From UBA493 sp035655435 (GTDB lineage: Archaea; Iainarchaeota; Iainarchaeia; Iainarchaeales; Iainarchaeaceae), in contig DASRUN010000004.1 in the NCBI GenBank assembly GCA_035655435.1, positions 1-8,459 of the forward strand: DNA of 8,459 nucleotides. The letters run 5' to 3'. Numbering within the stretch: the stretch's first letter is position 1; the number at the start of each line of letters is the position of its first letter. A program made the position numbers and the translations under genes. Positions 1 to 5,974 of the stretch are shown here, one piece after another. The notes under the pieces are model-generated. The model did no database searches. It saw only the letters and a program-made list of their open reading frames with translations, and was not told where the DNA came from.

Positions 1-205
1 ACCATTCAATACATTCCTGCAAATGTGTTTCACAATACGCCCTGCAACTTGCATCATCAATGCAATTTCCCGGGCCAAGTTTTAGAGTAATCTGCCCCTC
101 CGACCCGGCAGTAAAAGGAGAGTAAAAATAAAATAATCCAACAATAATTACAACCGCTAATCCAAGCAGTATTACTAAAGTAGTGTTCACGGCGTTTCCG
201 GCCAT
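1..205 (-). CDS. Membrane-anchored Cys-containing protein, N-terminal fragment (3' end beyond window)
   Basis: The minus-strand reading frame opens with ATG at 205 and stays open to the window edge, giving 68 residues. Residues 1-8 (MAGNAVNT) are followed by one hydrophobic helix at about 9-28, then a polar stretch and a Cys cluster (C48, C54, C58, C65 by my count, in a C-R-A-Y-C-E context). This looks like a small protein with an N-terminal signal or anchor helix and an outward-facing Cys-rich part. C-R-x-Y-C motifs of this kind recur in small archaeal membrane proteins, but I cannot name a family. A TATA-like box about 27 bp upstream supports this ATG and a leaderless mRNA. The overlapping longer frame at 57-302 is a shadow with no such features. 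It lies downstream of the metalloprotease gene on the same strand, separated by 44 bp. Function unknown. Confidence 0.6.
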   Translation of the reverse strand, partial: MAGNAVNTTLVILLGLAVVIIVGLFYFYSPFTAGSEGQITLKLGPGNCIDDASCRAYCETHLQECIEW

Positions 206-227
206 GTTTCATATAATACAATTTCTC

Positions 228-237
228 AAATAAATAG
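228..237 (-). promoter_or_regulatory. TATA-like box of the partial membrane protein gene
   Basis: On the minus strand this reads CTATTTATTT, centred about 27 bases before the ATG at 205. That is the spacing expected for an archaeal TATA box driving a leaderless transcript. The match is weaker than the TTTAAA boxes elsewhere in the window. Confidence 0.35.
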
Positions 238-249
238 TTTTGGGTTATT

Positions 250-2784
250 TTAACTGCTTTCAGAATTATAAGTGGCACTTGTGCATTGTGGGTCCGAAGC
301 AACTAATACTTTGTTCCTGCCTTTTCCAATGTAGCAGCCTGTGTAATCGCAAACACTATCTCCATCATTGTCTTTTGCGTCGCTGCATTGGTATGATGGA
401 GTTGAGCCACCGCCGCTTGATTGTGGTTGCACCATGGCTGTGTTACTGCTTGGAGAGATGTTTCCTGCATTGTCTGTCGCTGTTACGTAATAAGTGTTTG
501 CAATTGAGAGATCCGTGGCATCTTTAAAAGAATTGCTGGTGGTGGTTGTAAGTTGGATGTTGTTCCTGTAAATCGTATAGGTTGGTACGGTATCATAATT
601 GTCCGTCGAAATGCCCCATGCAAGGAGGATCTTATTCTTATTATTTCCGGTGCCAATTTGGGCTGTTAAGTTAGAGGGAGTGGAAGGAGGGATACTATCT
701 ATTACTGCTCTGGCAGCTGCTTTTCCAAAGTTTGGCGATAAAGTATTGCTGTCTCGGCCAGACACATTAACATCATAATAGCTATCGACAGTTCCGATAG
801 GTGAGGTAACTGAAAGGCTTGTGCTTCCGGTGGCATTTGAACTCAAAGTAATGCTATTGTTTGCGAAACTGCCAGTCCATCCTGTTGGAAGAATTCTGGT
901 TAAGTTAAAAGTTGTGACAGGACAGGCAACTGAATACCTATTGGTGATGCTTACATTATACTCCAATGTTGTTCCTGATTGGCTAGATGCTATTGCAGGA
1001 GTTACAGATACTGTTGGATTAGCTTTGAAGCAATCGTTTCCGGGCGTAAAAGTAAAAGTTGCAGTATCAGCAGTATTACTATCCATGGTTACTCTCATTG
1101 AACTTGCAATGTCGGTAAAAGACTGACCGGGAATAAGAGCTTTTATGAAATGAGTTTTTCCTGCATTAACCGTCGGTGACCGCCAATGTATATTCAACTT
1201 GTTCTTATAAGTCGCGTTCAAAGTTGAATCGTAACCTGTTGCGATGCGATATGCAAAATAAAGGTATTTGCCATCTGCTTTTAGAAATCTCGCGACGGTT
1301 GGATTAGGAGCATCTAAAGGCGGTACTTTCAATGCTGAAATTGTATAGGTACCCGGGTCTGTTAAAGTCAACACTTTGGATGACGGAATCCAGGAAAATT
1401 GAGTTTCATGCGGCGCATTTAATTGTACCATGCCGACATTATATGAACCAGTTCCCATAAAGTCTGAGGCATCTCCGTATTCATTATCTATAACTCCGTC
1501 ATTACCCAAATCTGTAGCGGCATGATGAAAGCCGATATTGTGTCCAAGTTCATGAGCAACAACACCGGGATAAGTGCTGGCGTAGTTATCAACAACCCAA
1601 GCACGACAATATGTTCCCGGACATGCGGCAACGTAAGCCAATCCCGCCCAACCGCATTTATTTACGAAACTATTAGGTACAATAAAAAGTTTATGTGTGT
1701 ATAAACTTAAATTTACTCCTTGCTCCTGCATCTCGCTTTCAGCACTACTGGCCCAAGAGTTAAAAGCATCACAAGTAGTGCCACTTACTGTATAGTCAAT
1801 GGTTACAGGTCCGAAGATATCTGCGCCTCCATCTCCATTTGTATCTCTTTTGAATCCCGTATTACCAAATGAAGTTCTTCTATATAAGTCATCAACTGAA
1901 TTGTTGTCGCCAAACATATTTGTTTCCAAAACAGATTTATCTACTGTAGTGCTCTGGTCAAGGAAGTTGACCAAAACAGTAATTATTGTTCTTTCATTTT
2001 GTGCAGGAACTGATGCTAAGAACCCTCCATTGTTTTGCCGGATGTTTTCATTTCCAAGGCCTGCAATTTCCAGTTCATACTCGCTCAAACCATTTTCTTT
2101 TTGGAAGTTTGTTTTCTTTTTTGCAACTCCCCTCACTTTCACTTGTTCTCCTGTTGAAAATGTTTCCAAAAACTTATCTTTCTTGGATTGATCCTTAACG
2201 TTTAATTCAATCATTTCATTTGTTGCCAAGTCATTGATCGTGTAATAATATTTTTGTTCGCCGGTTTCAAAATTATCGGATTTTGCTATTCCTAATTCTC
2301 CTGTTAGGGTTATGGGCGTATTATCAGAAAGGCTTATGGTTGGGCAATCCAATTTTATTGTGTTGATTGTTGAGTCGCCCCATTTTATTTCGATGTCCTG
2401 CATAACCCCGGAGTTTGAACAAAAATTGTCAAGAATTCTTCTATTGTGATTCCCGGTCAAATTGTAACAACTTTCAAGTGTTATTTCCTCATTGTTTAGA
2501 AAGTCGCTTCCAATGTTTATTGTGGTGTCATTTGTTTGGGCTATGCACGTGCTTTTTTGAGCCGCTGTTACGGTTCCCGAATCTTCTCCAGTGTCATCTG
2601 AACCAACATCGGTGCTGCCCGAATCCCTGCACTCCGGCCAGGGAGAGCATTTAGCAACAGCGAATCCTGATGGGGGAAATGGTTGGTGTATTACAGCCAG
2701 CATTCCAAAAGTTAACATTATTACGAGGAAAACGTACAAAGCCGTTCCTTCAGGTTCAAAAACAGACGGCATTTTCTTTACCAT
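250..2784 (-). CDS. Secreted gametolysin-like (M11-type) zinc metalloprotease with NEW3-like, fibronectin III and Asp/Cys modules
   Basis: 844 residues, predicted extracellular or surface-anchored peptidase. Residues 1-44 form an export leader (basic MVKK, hydrophobic core about 14-32, then P-rich stretch and an A-V-A possible cleavage site), followed by a C-x-PWPEC motif. Residues about 155-245 look like an OB-fold-type beta domain. The catalytic domain spans about 262-480: zinc motif HExxHxxGxxH with H411, E412, H415, G418 and H421, and a Met-turn at M443 in Y-G-D-A-S-D-F-M-G, as in gametolysins. A D-x-N-x-D-G-x-x-D loop (314-322) probably binds calcium. Then come a NEW3-like beta domain (about 588-690), a fibronectin III domain (about 697-786), a Ser/Gly linker and a C-terminal C-x-D-x-x-D-N-D-G-D module (800-834). 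About a dozen N-x-S/T sequons suit glycosylation outside the cell. All catalytic residues are present, so activity is expected; the substrate is unknown. Start chosen from the TATA box 26 bp upstream. Leader and promoter duplicate those of the next gene. Confidence 0.88.
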   Translation of the reverse strand: MVKKMPSVFEPEGTALYVFLVIMLTFGMLAVIHQPFPPSGFAVAKCSPWPECRDSGSTDVGSDDTGEDSGTVTAAQKSTCIAQTNDTTINIGSDFLNNEEITLESCYNLTGNHNRRILDNFCSNSGVMQDIEIKWGDSTINTIKLDCPTISLSDNTPITLTGELGIAKSDNFETGEQKYYYTINDLATNEMIELNVKDQSKKDKFLETFSTGEQVKVRGVAKKKTNFQKENGLSEYELEIAGLGNENIRQNNGGFLASVPAQNERTIITVLVNFLDQSTTVDKSVLETNMFGDNNSVDDLYRRTSFGNTGFKRDTNGDGGADIFGPVTIDYTVSGTTCDAFNSWASSAESEMQEQGVNLSLYTHKLFIVPNSFVNKCGWAGLAYVAACPGTYCRAWVVDNYASTYPGVVAHELGHNIGFHHAATDLGNDGVIDNEYGDASDFMGTGSYNVGMVQLNAPHETQFSWIPSSKVLTLTDPGTYTISALKVPPLDAPNPTVARFLKADGKYLYFAYRIATGYDSTLNATYKNKLNIHWRSPTVNAGKTHFIKALIPGQSFTDIASSMRVTMDSNTADTATFTFTPGNDCFKANPTVSVTPAIASSQSGTTLEYNVSITNRYSVACPVTTFNLTRILPTGWTGSFANNSITLSSNATGSTSLSVTSPIGTVDSYYDVNVSGRDSNTLSPNFGKAAARAVIDSIPPSTPSNLTAQIGTGNNKNKILLAWGISTDNYDTVPTYTIYRNNIQLTTTTSNSFKDATDLSIANTYYVTATDNAGNISPSSNTAMVQPQSSGGGSTPSYQCSDAKDNDGDSVCDYTGCYIGKGRNKVLVASDPQCTSATYNSESS

Positions 2785-2818
2785 TAAAAATTAATGATGT
2801 TTCTGGATTTAAATATTT
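2663..2818. repeat. Direct repeat copy A: promoter plus export-leader cassette
   Basis: 156 bp aligning without gaps to 4700-4855 (constant offset 2037) with seven mismatches counted by eye. It covers the promoter, start codon and first 40 codons of the metalloprotease gene. All seven differences are silent and none falls in the 34 noncoding bases. A weaker, gapped match continues to about 2620, covering the PWPEC motif just after the leader. Confidence 0.92.
2807..2818 (-). promoter_or_regulatory. TATA box of the metalloprotease gene
   Basis: The minus strand reads AAATATTTAAAT, with the TTTAAA core centred about 26.5 bases before the ATG at 2784, which predicts a leaderless transcript. It lies only just past the stop codon of the upstream gene (2824-2826). 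The box and the whole 34 bp to the ATG are identical to the corresponding region of the upstream secreted-protein gene, so both should respond to the same initiation machinery. Confidence 0.7.
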
Positions 2819-2823
2819 CTTTT

Positions 2824-4821
2824 TCAGTTCGCTACAAGTATGTTGAAATCAGAATGTTCTTCAGGTTGTATGTGCCTTATTGAAACATATGCAGGGGCGG
2901 AATCATAAGTTCCATCGTTTACAAGCAACAAGAAATCGGATCTGTAATTCGATAGAGTTGGAGTGTCTGTCCAGGGAACTGTAATTTTAACCCGTGATTT
3001 ATCTTCTGTAAGGTATTCTACCGATCCCGAGCCACTAAGTTTTTCAACATAATATTCTTGAACTGTTTTTTCGGCCTCGCTGTCAACCCAGCTTTTTCTT
3101 AGATCTATTGTCAATTCTATAGTTTCTCCTTGTCTAATCATTGCAAGGTATGCGTAAATTTCATCGCGCATGTAGTTTCTGGTGTAGCTAAATCCGGGCT
3201 GCCTTGTGATTGCAGCATTAATAATTTCAAGTCTTGTCACCGGAGGAATGTGGCTTAAGTTATGTGCTCTGTTTAGCATTGCATCAAGGAATGGTGTCGG
3301 ACCAGCATATTCAAGTGGCTCGAATGCCTCAGCTGGAAGTTTAAATGCTAATTTGTGTGATTCTGCAACTCTCATGCCTCCGGCAATTTCGCTTTTGAAA
3401 ATTTGCATCATTGTCGGGACAAAGAGGCCTTTTCTCATAATTCTGGTTTTTAGCGTTGGCGGCAAGGATGCGGCTGCCATCACGATTGGCCTCAAAAGTT
3501 TTGCATCTGTTTGAGATGCGCCCTGGCTGTACAAAAAGAATGGCGTCAAAAACAACGAACGATCTTTTATTGTGCCATTTGTGTCTGTAAAAGTTCCGAC
3601 TGCTGGGGCTGCAAATAGGAAATTATTTTCATAAAATTCTCTGTAAAATGAAGGGGGAGATGGTGTGGCATTTGAACCTGTCAGGAAAAATGTTCTTGCA
3701 TTACTCCTCAAATACCACTCAGTAAGTGATGCGCCCTGATAAATCCAAGTTTGTGCTGGGGATCCAAATGATTGAACTCCATAAGTAACTCTTGGTCCGA
3801 AAATGTAAGTGCAAGGGGAATAACCATTATAATAATGGATATCGGTTTCCTTAACGAGTTGAGGAAAGTATGTCATTCTAAATCCGGAATGCCCGTCATC
3901 AAGGCTTCTAACCTTATCTTGTGTCAATCCCGCTCCGCTCCCTGAGTTAGGGGTTGCATCAAAATACCAATTATTAATCTGCTGGAACTTTGTGTGCCCT
4001 GCCTCGCTTTTGTATGGATCGGTCCATTTATCCCATCCAAACGGGTTTACAGCTGATAATGGTGATACTGTTGCTGGCCATTGTGAAATAAGCGGTATGC
4101 TTGTGCATGAAGTGCCCGCATCTGATTGGTATGTATGTTGAGTGCAACTCGGATCATTCAGCTTACAACCAAATGGAATTACTGTACTAGGTTCAATCTG
4201 TAAACAGTTATCAATCAATCCGTCGCAATTGTTGTCTATTCCATCTTGGAGGTTGCATTCGTTTGCAAGTGGGTTGGTTGTGGAAGCGCTATCATCACAA
4301 TCATTTCCTGCATTGATTTGGCAGGCACCTGGTTTACAGTTGTAAGTTGAGCAGGTTCCGCTTATGTTTTGAGAAAAATAAGTGTCGTTATCAGAGTCAC
4401 AATAATAGTTAATTGTTGGGCAAACCCCGCCATCATCTATCATGCCATCGCAATCATCATCCTGGCCATCACAAGTTTCCGGTGTTGGAACACATGCTTC
4501 TGATGTATCCTCCTTGCTTGAGCAATCAGCGTCGCCTAGAATAACTCCGGGAATATTACAATAAGCGTTTCCTCTTGCATAATCACAGAAACCGTCTCCA
4601 TCATTGTCATTGTGGTCTTGGCATGCCGCCACTGACTCTATCGGTGCTCCTCCGGAATCTCTGCACTCTGGCCATGGGTTACATTTAGGTGCGGCAGCCA
4701 ATCCTGATGGGGGAAATGGTTGGTGTATTACAGCCAGCATTCCGAAAGTGAGCATTATTACTAAGAAAACGTACAAAGCCGTTCCTTCAGGTTCAAACAC
4801 GGACGGCATTTTCTTTACCAT
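2824..4821 (-). CDS. Secreted protein with MopE-like metal-binding repeats and a large unassigned region
   Basis: 665 residues, predicted exported or anchored. Residues 1-40 are identical to the leader of the neighbouring metalloprotease, followed by A-A-A-P-K-C and the same PWPECRDSG motif. Residues 67-110 carry a C-x-D-x-x-D-N-D-G-D-G Cys/Asp module. Residues about 110-206 hold repeats of the MopE copper-binding type (C-D-G-Q-D-D-D-C-D-G-M-I-D at 117-129; D-C-D-D at 174-177, then D-N-N-C-D-G-L-I-D at 196-204), likely binding calcium or another metal. Residues about 235-570 match nothing I recognise: many aromatic residues, few cysteines, no visible catalytic motif. The last 90 residues are beta-rich, and L-L-V-N-D-G-T-Y-D-S-A-P-A resembles PKD/Ig-like surface domains. 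Five sequons are present. It ends 39 bp before the metalloprotease start, on the same strand, but each gene has its own copy of the same promoter. Role unknown; a surface, adhesion or metal-handling protein is plausible. Confidence 0.82.
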   Translation of the reverse strand: MVKKMPSVFEPEGTALYVFLVIMLTFGMLAVIHQPFPPSGLAAAPKCNPWPECRDSGGAPIESVAACQDHNDNDGDGFCDYARGNAYCNIPGVILGDADCSSKEDTSEACVPTPETCDGQDDDCDGMIDDGGVCPTINYYCDSDNDTYFSQNISGTCSTYNCKPGACQINAGNDCDDSASTTNPLANECNLQDGIDNNCDGLIDNCLQIEPSTVIPFGCKLNDPSCTQHTYQSDAGTSCTSIPLISQWPATVSPLSAVNPFGWDKWTDPYKSEAGHTKFQQINNWYFDATPNSGSGAGLTQDKVRSLDDGHSGFRMTYFPQLVKETDIHYYNGYSPCTYIFGPRVTYGVQSFGSPAQTWIYQGASLTEWYLRSNARTFFLTGSNATPSPPSFYREFYENNFLFAAPAVGTFTDTNGTIKDRSLFLTPFFLYSQGASQTDAKLLRPIVMAAASLPPTLKTRIMRKGLFVPTMMQIFKSEIAGGMRVAESHKLAFKLPAEAFEPLEYAGPTPFLDAMLNRAHNLSHIPPVTRLEIINAAITRQPGFSYTRNYMRDEIYAYLAMIRQGETIELTIDLRKSWVDSEAEKTVQEYYVEKLSGSGSVEYLTEDKSRVKITVPWTDTPTLSNYRSDFLLLVNDGTYDSAPAYVSIRHIQPEEHSDFNILVAN

Positions 4822-4855
4822 TAAAAATTAATGATGTTTCTGGATTTAAATATTT
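4700..4855. repeat. Direct repeat copy B: promoter plus export-leader cassette
   Basis: Partner of 2663-2818, same orientation, same length, seven synonymous differences. It holds the promoter and first 40 codons of the second secreted gene. Identity stops abruptly just upstream of the TATA box (at 4856) and decays after codon 40, so the repeated unit has fairly sharp functional limits. Confidence 0.92.
4844..4855 (-). promoter_or_regulatory. TATA box of the MopE-repeat secreted protein gene
   Basis: Same AAATATTTAAAT element as at 2807-2818, centred about 26.5 bases before the ATG at 4821, again predicting a leaderless mRNA. It lies 19 bp past the msrA stop codon, so this gene has its own promoter even if msrA transcription reads through. 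Confidence 0.7.
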
Positions 4856-4874
4856 GTTTTAGATTTTTTTTTCA

Positions 4875-5378
4875 CTAAAATAATCCAAAAGTTTTCCCTT
4901 TCTGCTTCTCATAATATTTCTGATGATAATCTTCCGCCATGTAAAATTCGGTTGCTGGTTCTATAGCTGTTACAATTTTGTTCCCGAATTTTCCGGAATC
5001 ATCCAATTTCTTTTTCACATTTTCGGCGGTTTTTTTCTGCTCTTCATCATGATAGAAAACAACCGATCTGTATTGTTCTCCAATATCAAGTCCTTGCCGA
5101 TTCATTGTTGTTGGATTATGGCTGTTCCAAAATGCTTCCAAAAGATTTTCATATTTCAATTTTTTCTGATCATAAGTTACTTGCACAACTTCCGCATGTC
5201 CTGTGTCTCCGCCGCAAACCATTTTGTAAGTTGGCTTGTCAACCTTGCCGCCCATAAAACCAACTTTAGTTTCCTTTACTCCGTCAATTTTGTCGAACAT
5301 TTCTTCGCTGTGCCAAAAGCACCCCATTCCGAAAGTCGCTTTTTTCAAATTTTTTGAATCGGTTTTTTTGTCTGCCAT
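4875..5378 (-). CDS. msrA: Peptide methionine-S-sulfoxide reductase MsrA
   Basis: Reduces the S-epimer of methionine sulfoxide in oxidised proteins, normally using thioredoxin; cytoplasmic, since no signal peptide is seen. 167 residues from the chosen ATG, normal for the family. Visible hallmarks: catalytic C20 in G-M-G-C-F-W, E63 in G-H-A-E, and the D98-to-Y103 stretch D-I-G-E-Q-Y-R-S, with H-N-P-T-T-M-N-R-Q-G before it. The only other cysteine is C55 in V-C-G-G-D-T-G; there is no C-terminal resolving cysteine as in the E. coli enzyme, so C55 or an external thiol must complete the cycle. A frame-extending TTG lies three codons upstream at 5387, but the TATA box at 5401-5408 sits 27 bp from the ATG at 5378, which favours the shorter form. 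Divergent from the small gene at 5484 and upstream of the two secreted-protein genes on the same strand. Confidence 0.95.
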   Translation of the reverse strand: MADKKTDSKNLKKATFGMGCFWHSEEMFDKIDGVKETKVGFMGGKVDKPTYKMVCGGDTGHAEVVQVTYDQKKLKYENLLEAFWNSHNPTTMNRQGLDIGEQYRSVVFYHDEEQKKTAENVKKKLDDSGKFGNKIVTAIEPATEFYMAEDYHQKYYEKQKGKTFGLF

Positions 5379-5400
5379 AATAATCAATGCTCTTTTTGAG

Positions 5401-5408
5401 AATTTAAA
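5401..5408 (-). promoter_or_regulatory. TATA box of msrA
   Basis: TTTAAATT on the minus strand, core centred about 27 bases before the ATG at 5378. This predicts a leaderless mRNA and decides the start in favour of that ATG over the TTG at 5387. Confidence 0.55.
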
Positions 5409-5451
5409 GGTTTTTCCGAATCACATTTTTCCAAAGCTTTAATTACTGCAA

Positions 5452-5461
5452 AATTTTAATA
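5452..5461 (+). promoter_or_regulatory. TATA-like box of the 128-residue protein gene
   Basis: AATTTTAATA centred about 27 bases before the ATG at 5484, suggesting a leaderless transcript diverging from msrA. A 6-bp inverted repeat (AATAAC at 5458-5463 and GTTATT at 5473-5478) lies between the box and the start; it could be an operator or chance in AT-rich DNA. Confidence 0.4.
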
Positions 5462-5483
5462 ACAATAAAAACGTTATTCTTTC

Positions 5484-5870
5484 ATGTGTCCTCCGCCAAT
5501 TAAGCGAATCACGCCTTCGCGGCGTCGCAAGCAAAAAGTAATTCGGAATGAACTTACTCCTGAAGAATCAGCGCGGGAGAGGGTTTTTGGTCGTTTTACG
5601 GGCGCTGTATATGTTAATATTGAGGGAAAGAGAGTTTCTTTTGGAATACACAGGAATCCAATCGGCTTTCTGGTTAGAGCACCGCTTCCCGCGATTAGCG
5701 ATGTTCTTCTGGCAACTGAAGAAGAAGCAACATTGCTCAAGCAACATGCTGAAAAAGGAGAGCTTCACTATCCAAGTTTGATTGTTATTGCGAGAGAACT
5801 GCAAAACAGAAGTGACGCCAACCGTGAAAGAAGAAAACAACGCAGCAGAGAAAAGTCAAAAAATAAATAA
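5484..5870 (+). CDS. Small basic protein of unknown function (128 aa)
   Basis: Not a family I recognise. 128 residues, strongly basic at both ends (P-S-R-R-R-K-Q-K near residues 11-18 and R-E-R-R-K-Q-R-S-R-E-K-S-K-N-K at the C-terminus), which suggests nucleic-acid binding. The middle (about 35-70) reads as beta strands (R-F-T-G-A-V-Y-V-N-I-E-G-K-R-V-S-F-G), followed by a helical region (78-110). No cysteine pair, membrane segment or catalytic motif is visible. Support for a real gene: a TATA-like box at leaderless spacing, a good ATG, and a T-run directly after the stop. The minus-strand frames across it (5474-5740, 5568-5840) lack such signals. It is divergent from msrA and precedes another unrecognised gene on the same strand, each with its own possible promoter. 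Confidence 0.65.
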   Translation: MCPPPIKRITPSRRRKQKVIRNELTPEESARERVFGRFTGAVYVNIEGKRVSFGIHRNPIGFLVRAPLPAISDVLLATEEEATLLKQHAEKGELHYPSLIVIARELQNRSDANRERRKQRSREKSKNK

Positions 5871-5872
5871 AC

Positions 5873-5880
5873 TTTTTTTT
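5873..5880 (+). terminator. Oligo-T terminator after the 128-residue protein gene
   Basis: Eight consecutive T residues begin two bases after the TAA stop. Oligo-T tracts without a strong hairpin are the usual intrinsic terminators in archaea. Confidence 0.55.
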
Positions 5881-5920
5881 CAAACCAAATTTTGTTCAAG
5901 CTCACAATCATTACACGGAT

Positions 5921-5940
5921 TTGGAGTTTTTGTTCTCCAA
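5921..5940. other. Small inverted repeat upstream of the 180-residue protein gene
   Basis: TTGGAG and CTCCAA form a perfect 6-bp stem around an 8-base T-rich loop. It lies 35 bp before the ATG at 5975, abutting the possible TATA element at 5941-5950, so it could be an operator or a terminator hairpin. No other evidence supports a function. Confidence 0.3.
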
Positions 5941-5950
5941 TAAAATTAAG
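5941..5950 (+). promoter_or_regulatory. Possible TATA-like box of the 180-residue protein gene
   Basis: TAAAATTAAG lies about 27 bases before the ATG at 5975. The position fits a leaderless transcript but the sequence is a poor TATA match. Confidence 0.25.
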
Positions 5951-5974
5951 TATTACAATGTTTTTCTTTGATAT

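Noticed and set aside
57..302. Minus-strand 81-residue frame
   Set aside because: It overlaps the better-supported partial gene starting at 205 in another frame and its start lies inside the metalloprotease gene; the peptide shows no signal or domain.
1799..2198. Plus-strand frames of 130 and 70 residues
   Set aside because: Antisense shadows of the metalloprotease gene, whose domains are clear on the minus strand.
4446..4626. Dockerin domain in the second secreted protein
   Set aside because: The Asp-rich loops carry Cys pairs and the C-D-G-x-D-x-x-C-D-G-x-I-D spacing of MopE-type repeats, not the paired helix-loop pattern of dockerins.
2663..4855. Insertion sequence or transposon as the source of the direct repeats
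   Set aside because: No transposase, terminal inverted repeats or target duplication; the repeat limits coincide with promoter and leader, so a duplicated gene 5' end explains them better.
4856..4880. T-run at 4864-4872 as a terminator
   Set aside because: The T-run is on the plus strand, whereas the flanking genes are on the minus strand, where it reads as A residues.
4923..5442. Plus-strand frames of 144 and 68 residues across msrA
   Set aside because: Antisense to an unmistakable MsrA coding region.
5474..5840. Minus-strand frames of 88 and 90 residues opposite the 128-residue gene
   Set aside because: No promoter at the expected spacing and no recognisable protein features; the plus-strand gene has a TATA-like box and a terminator.
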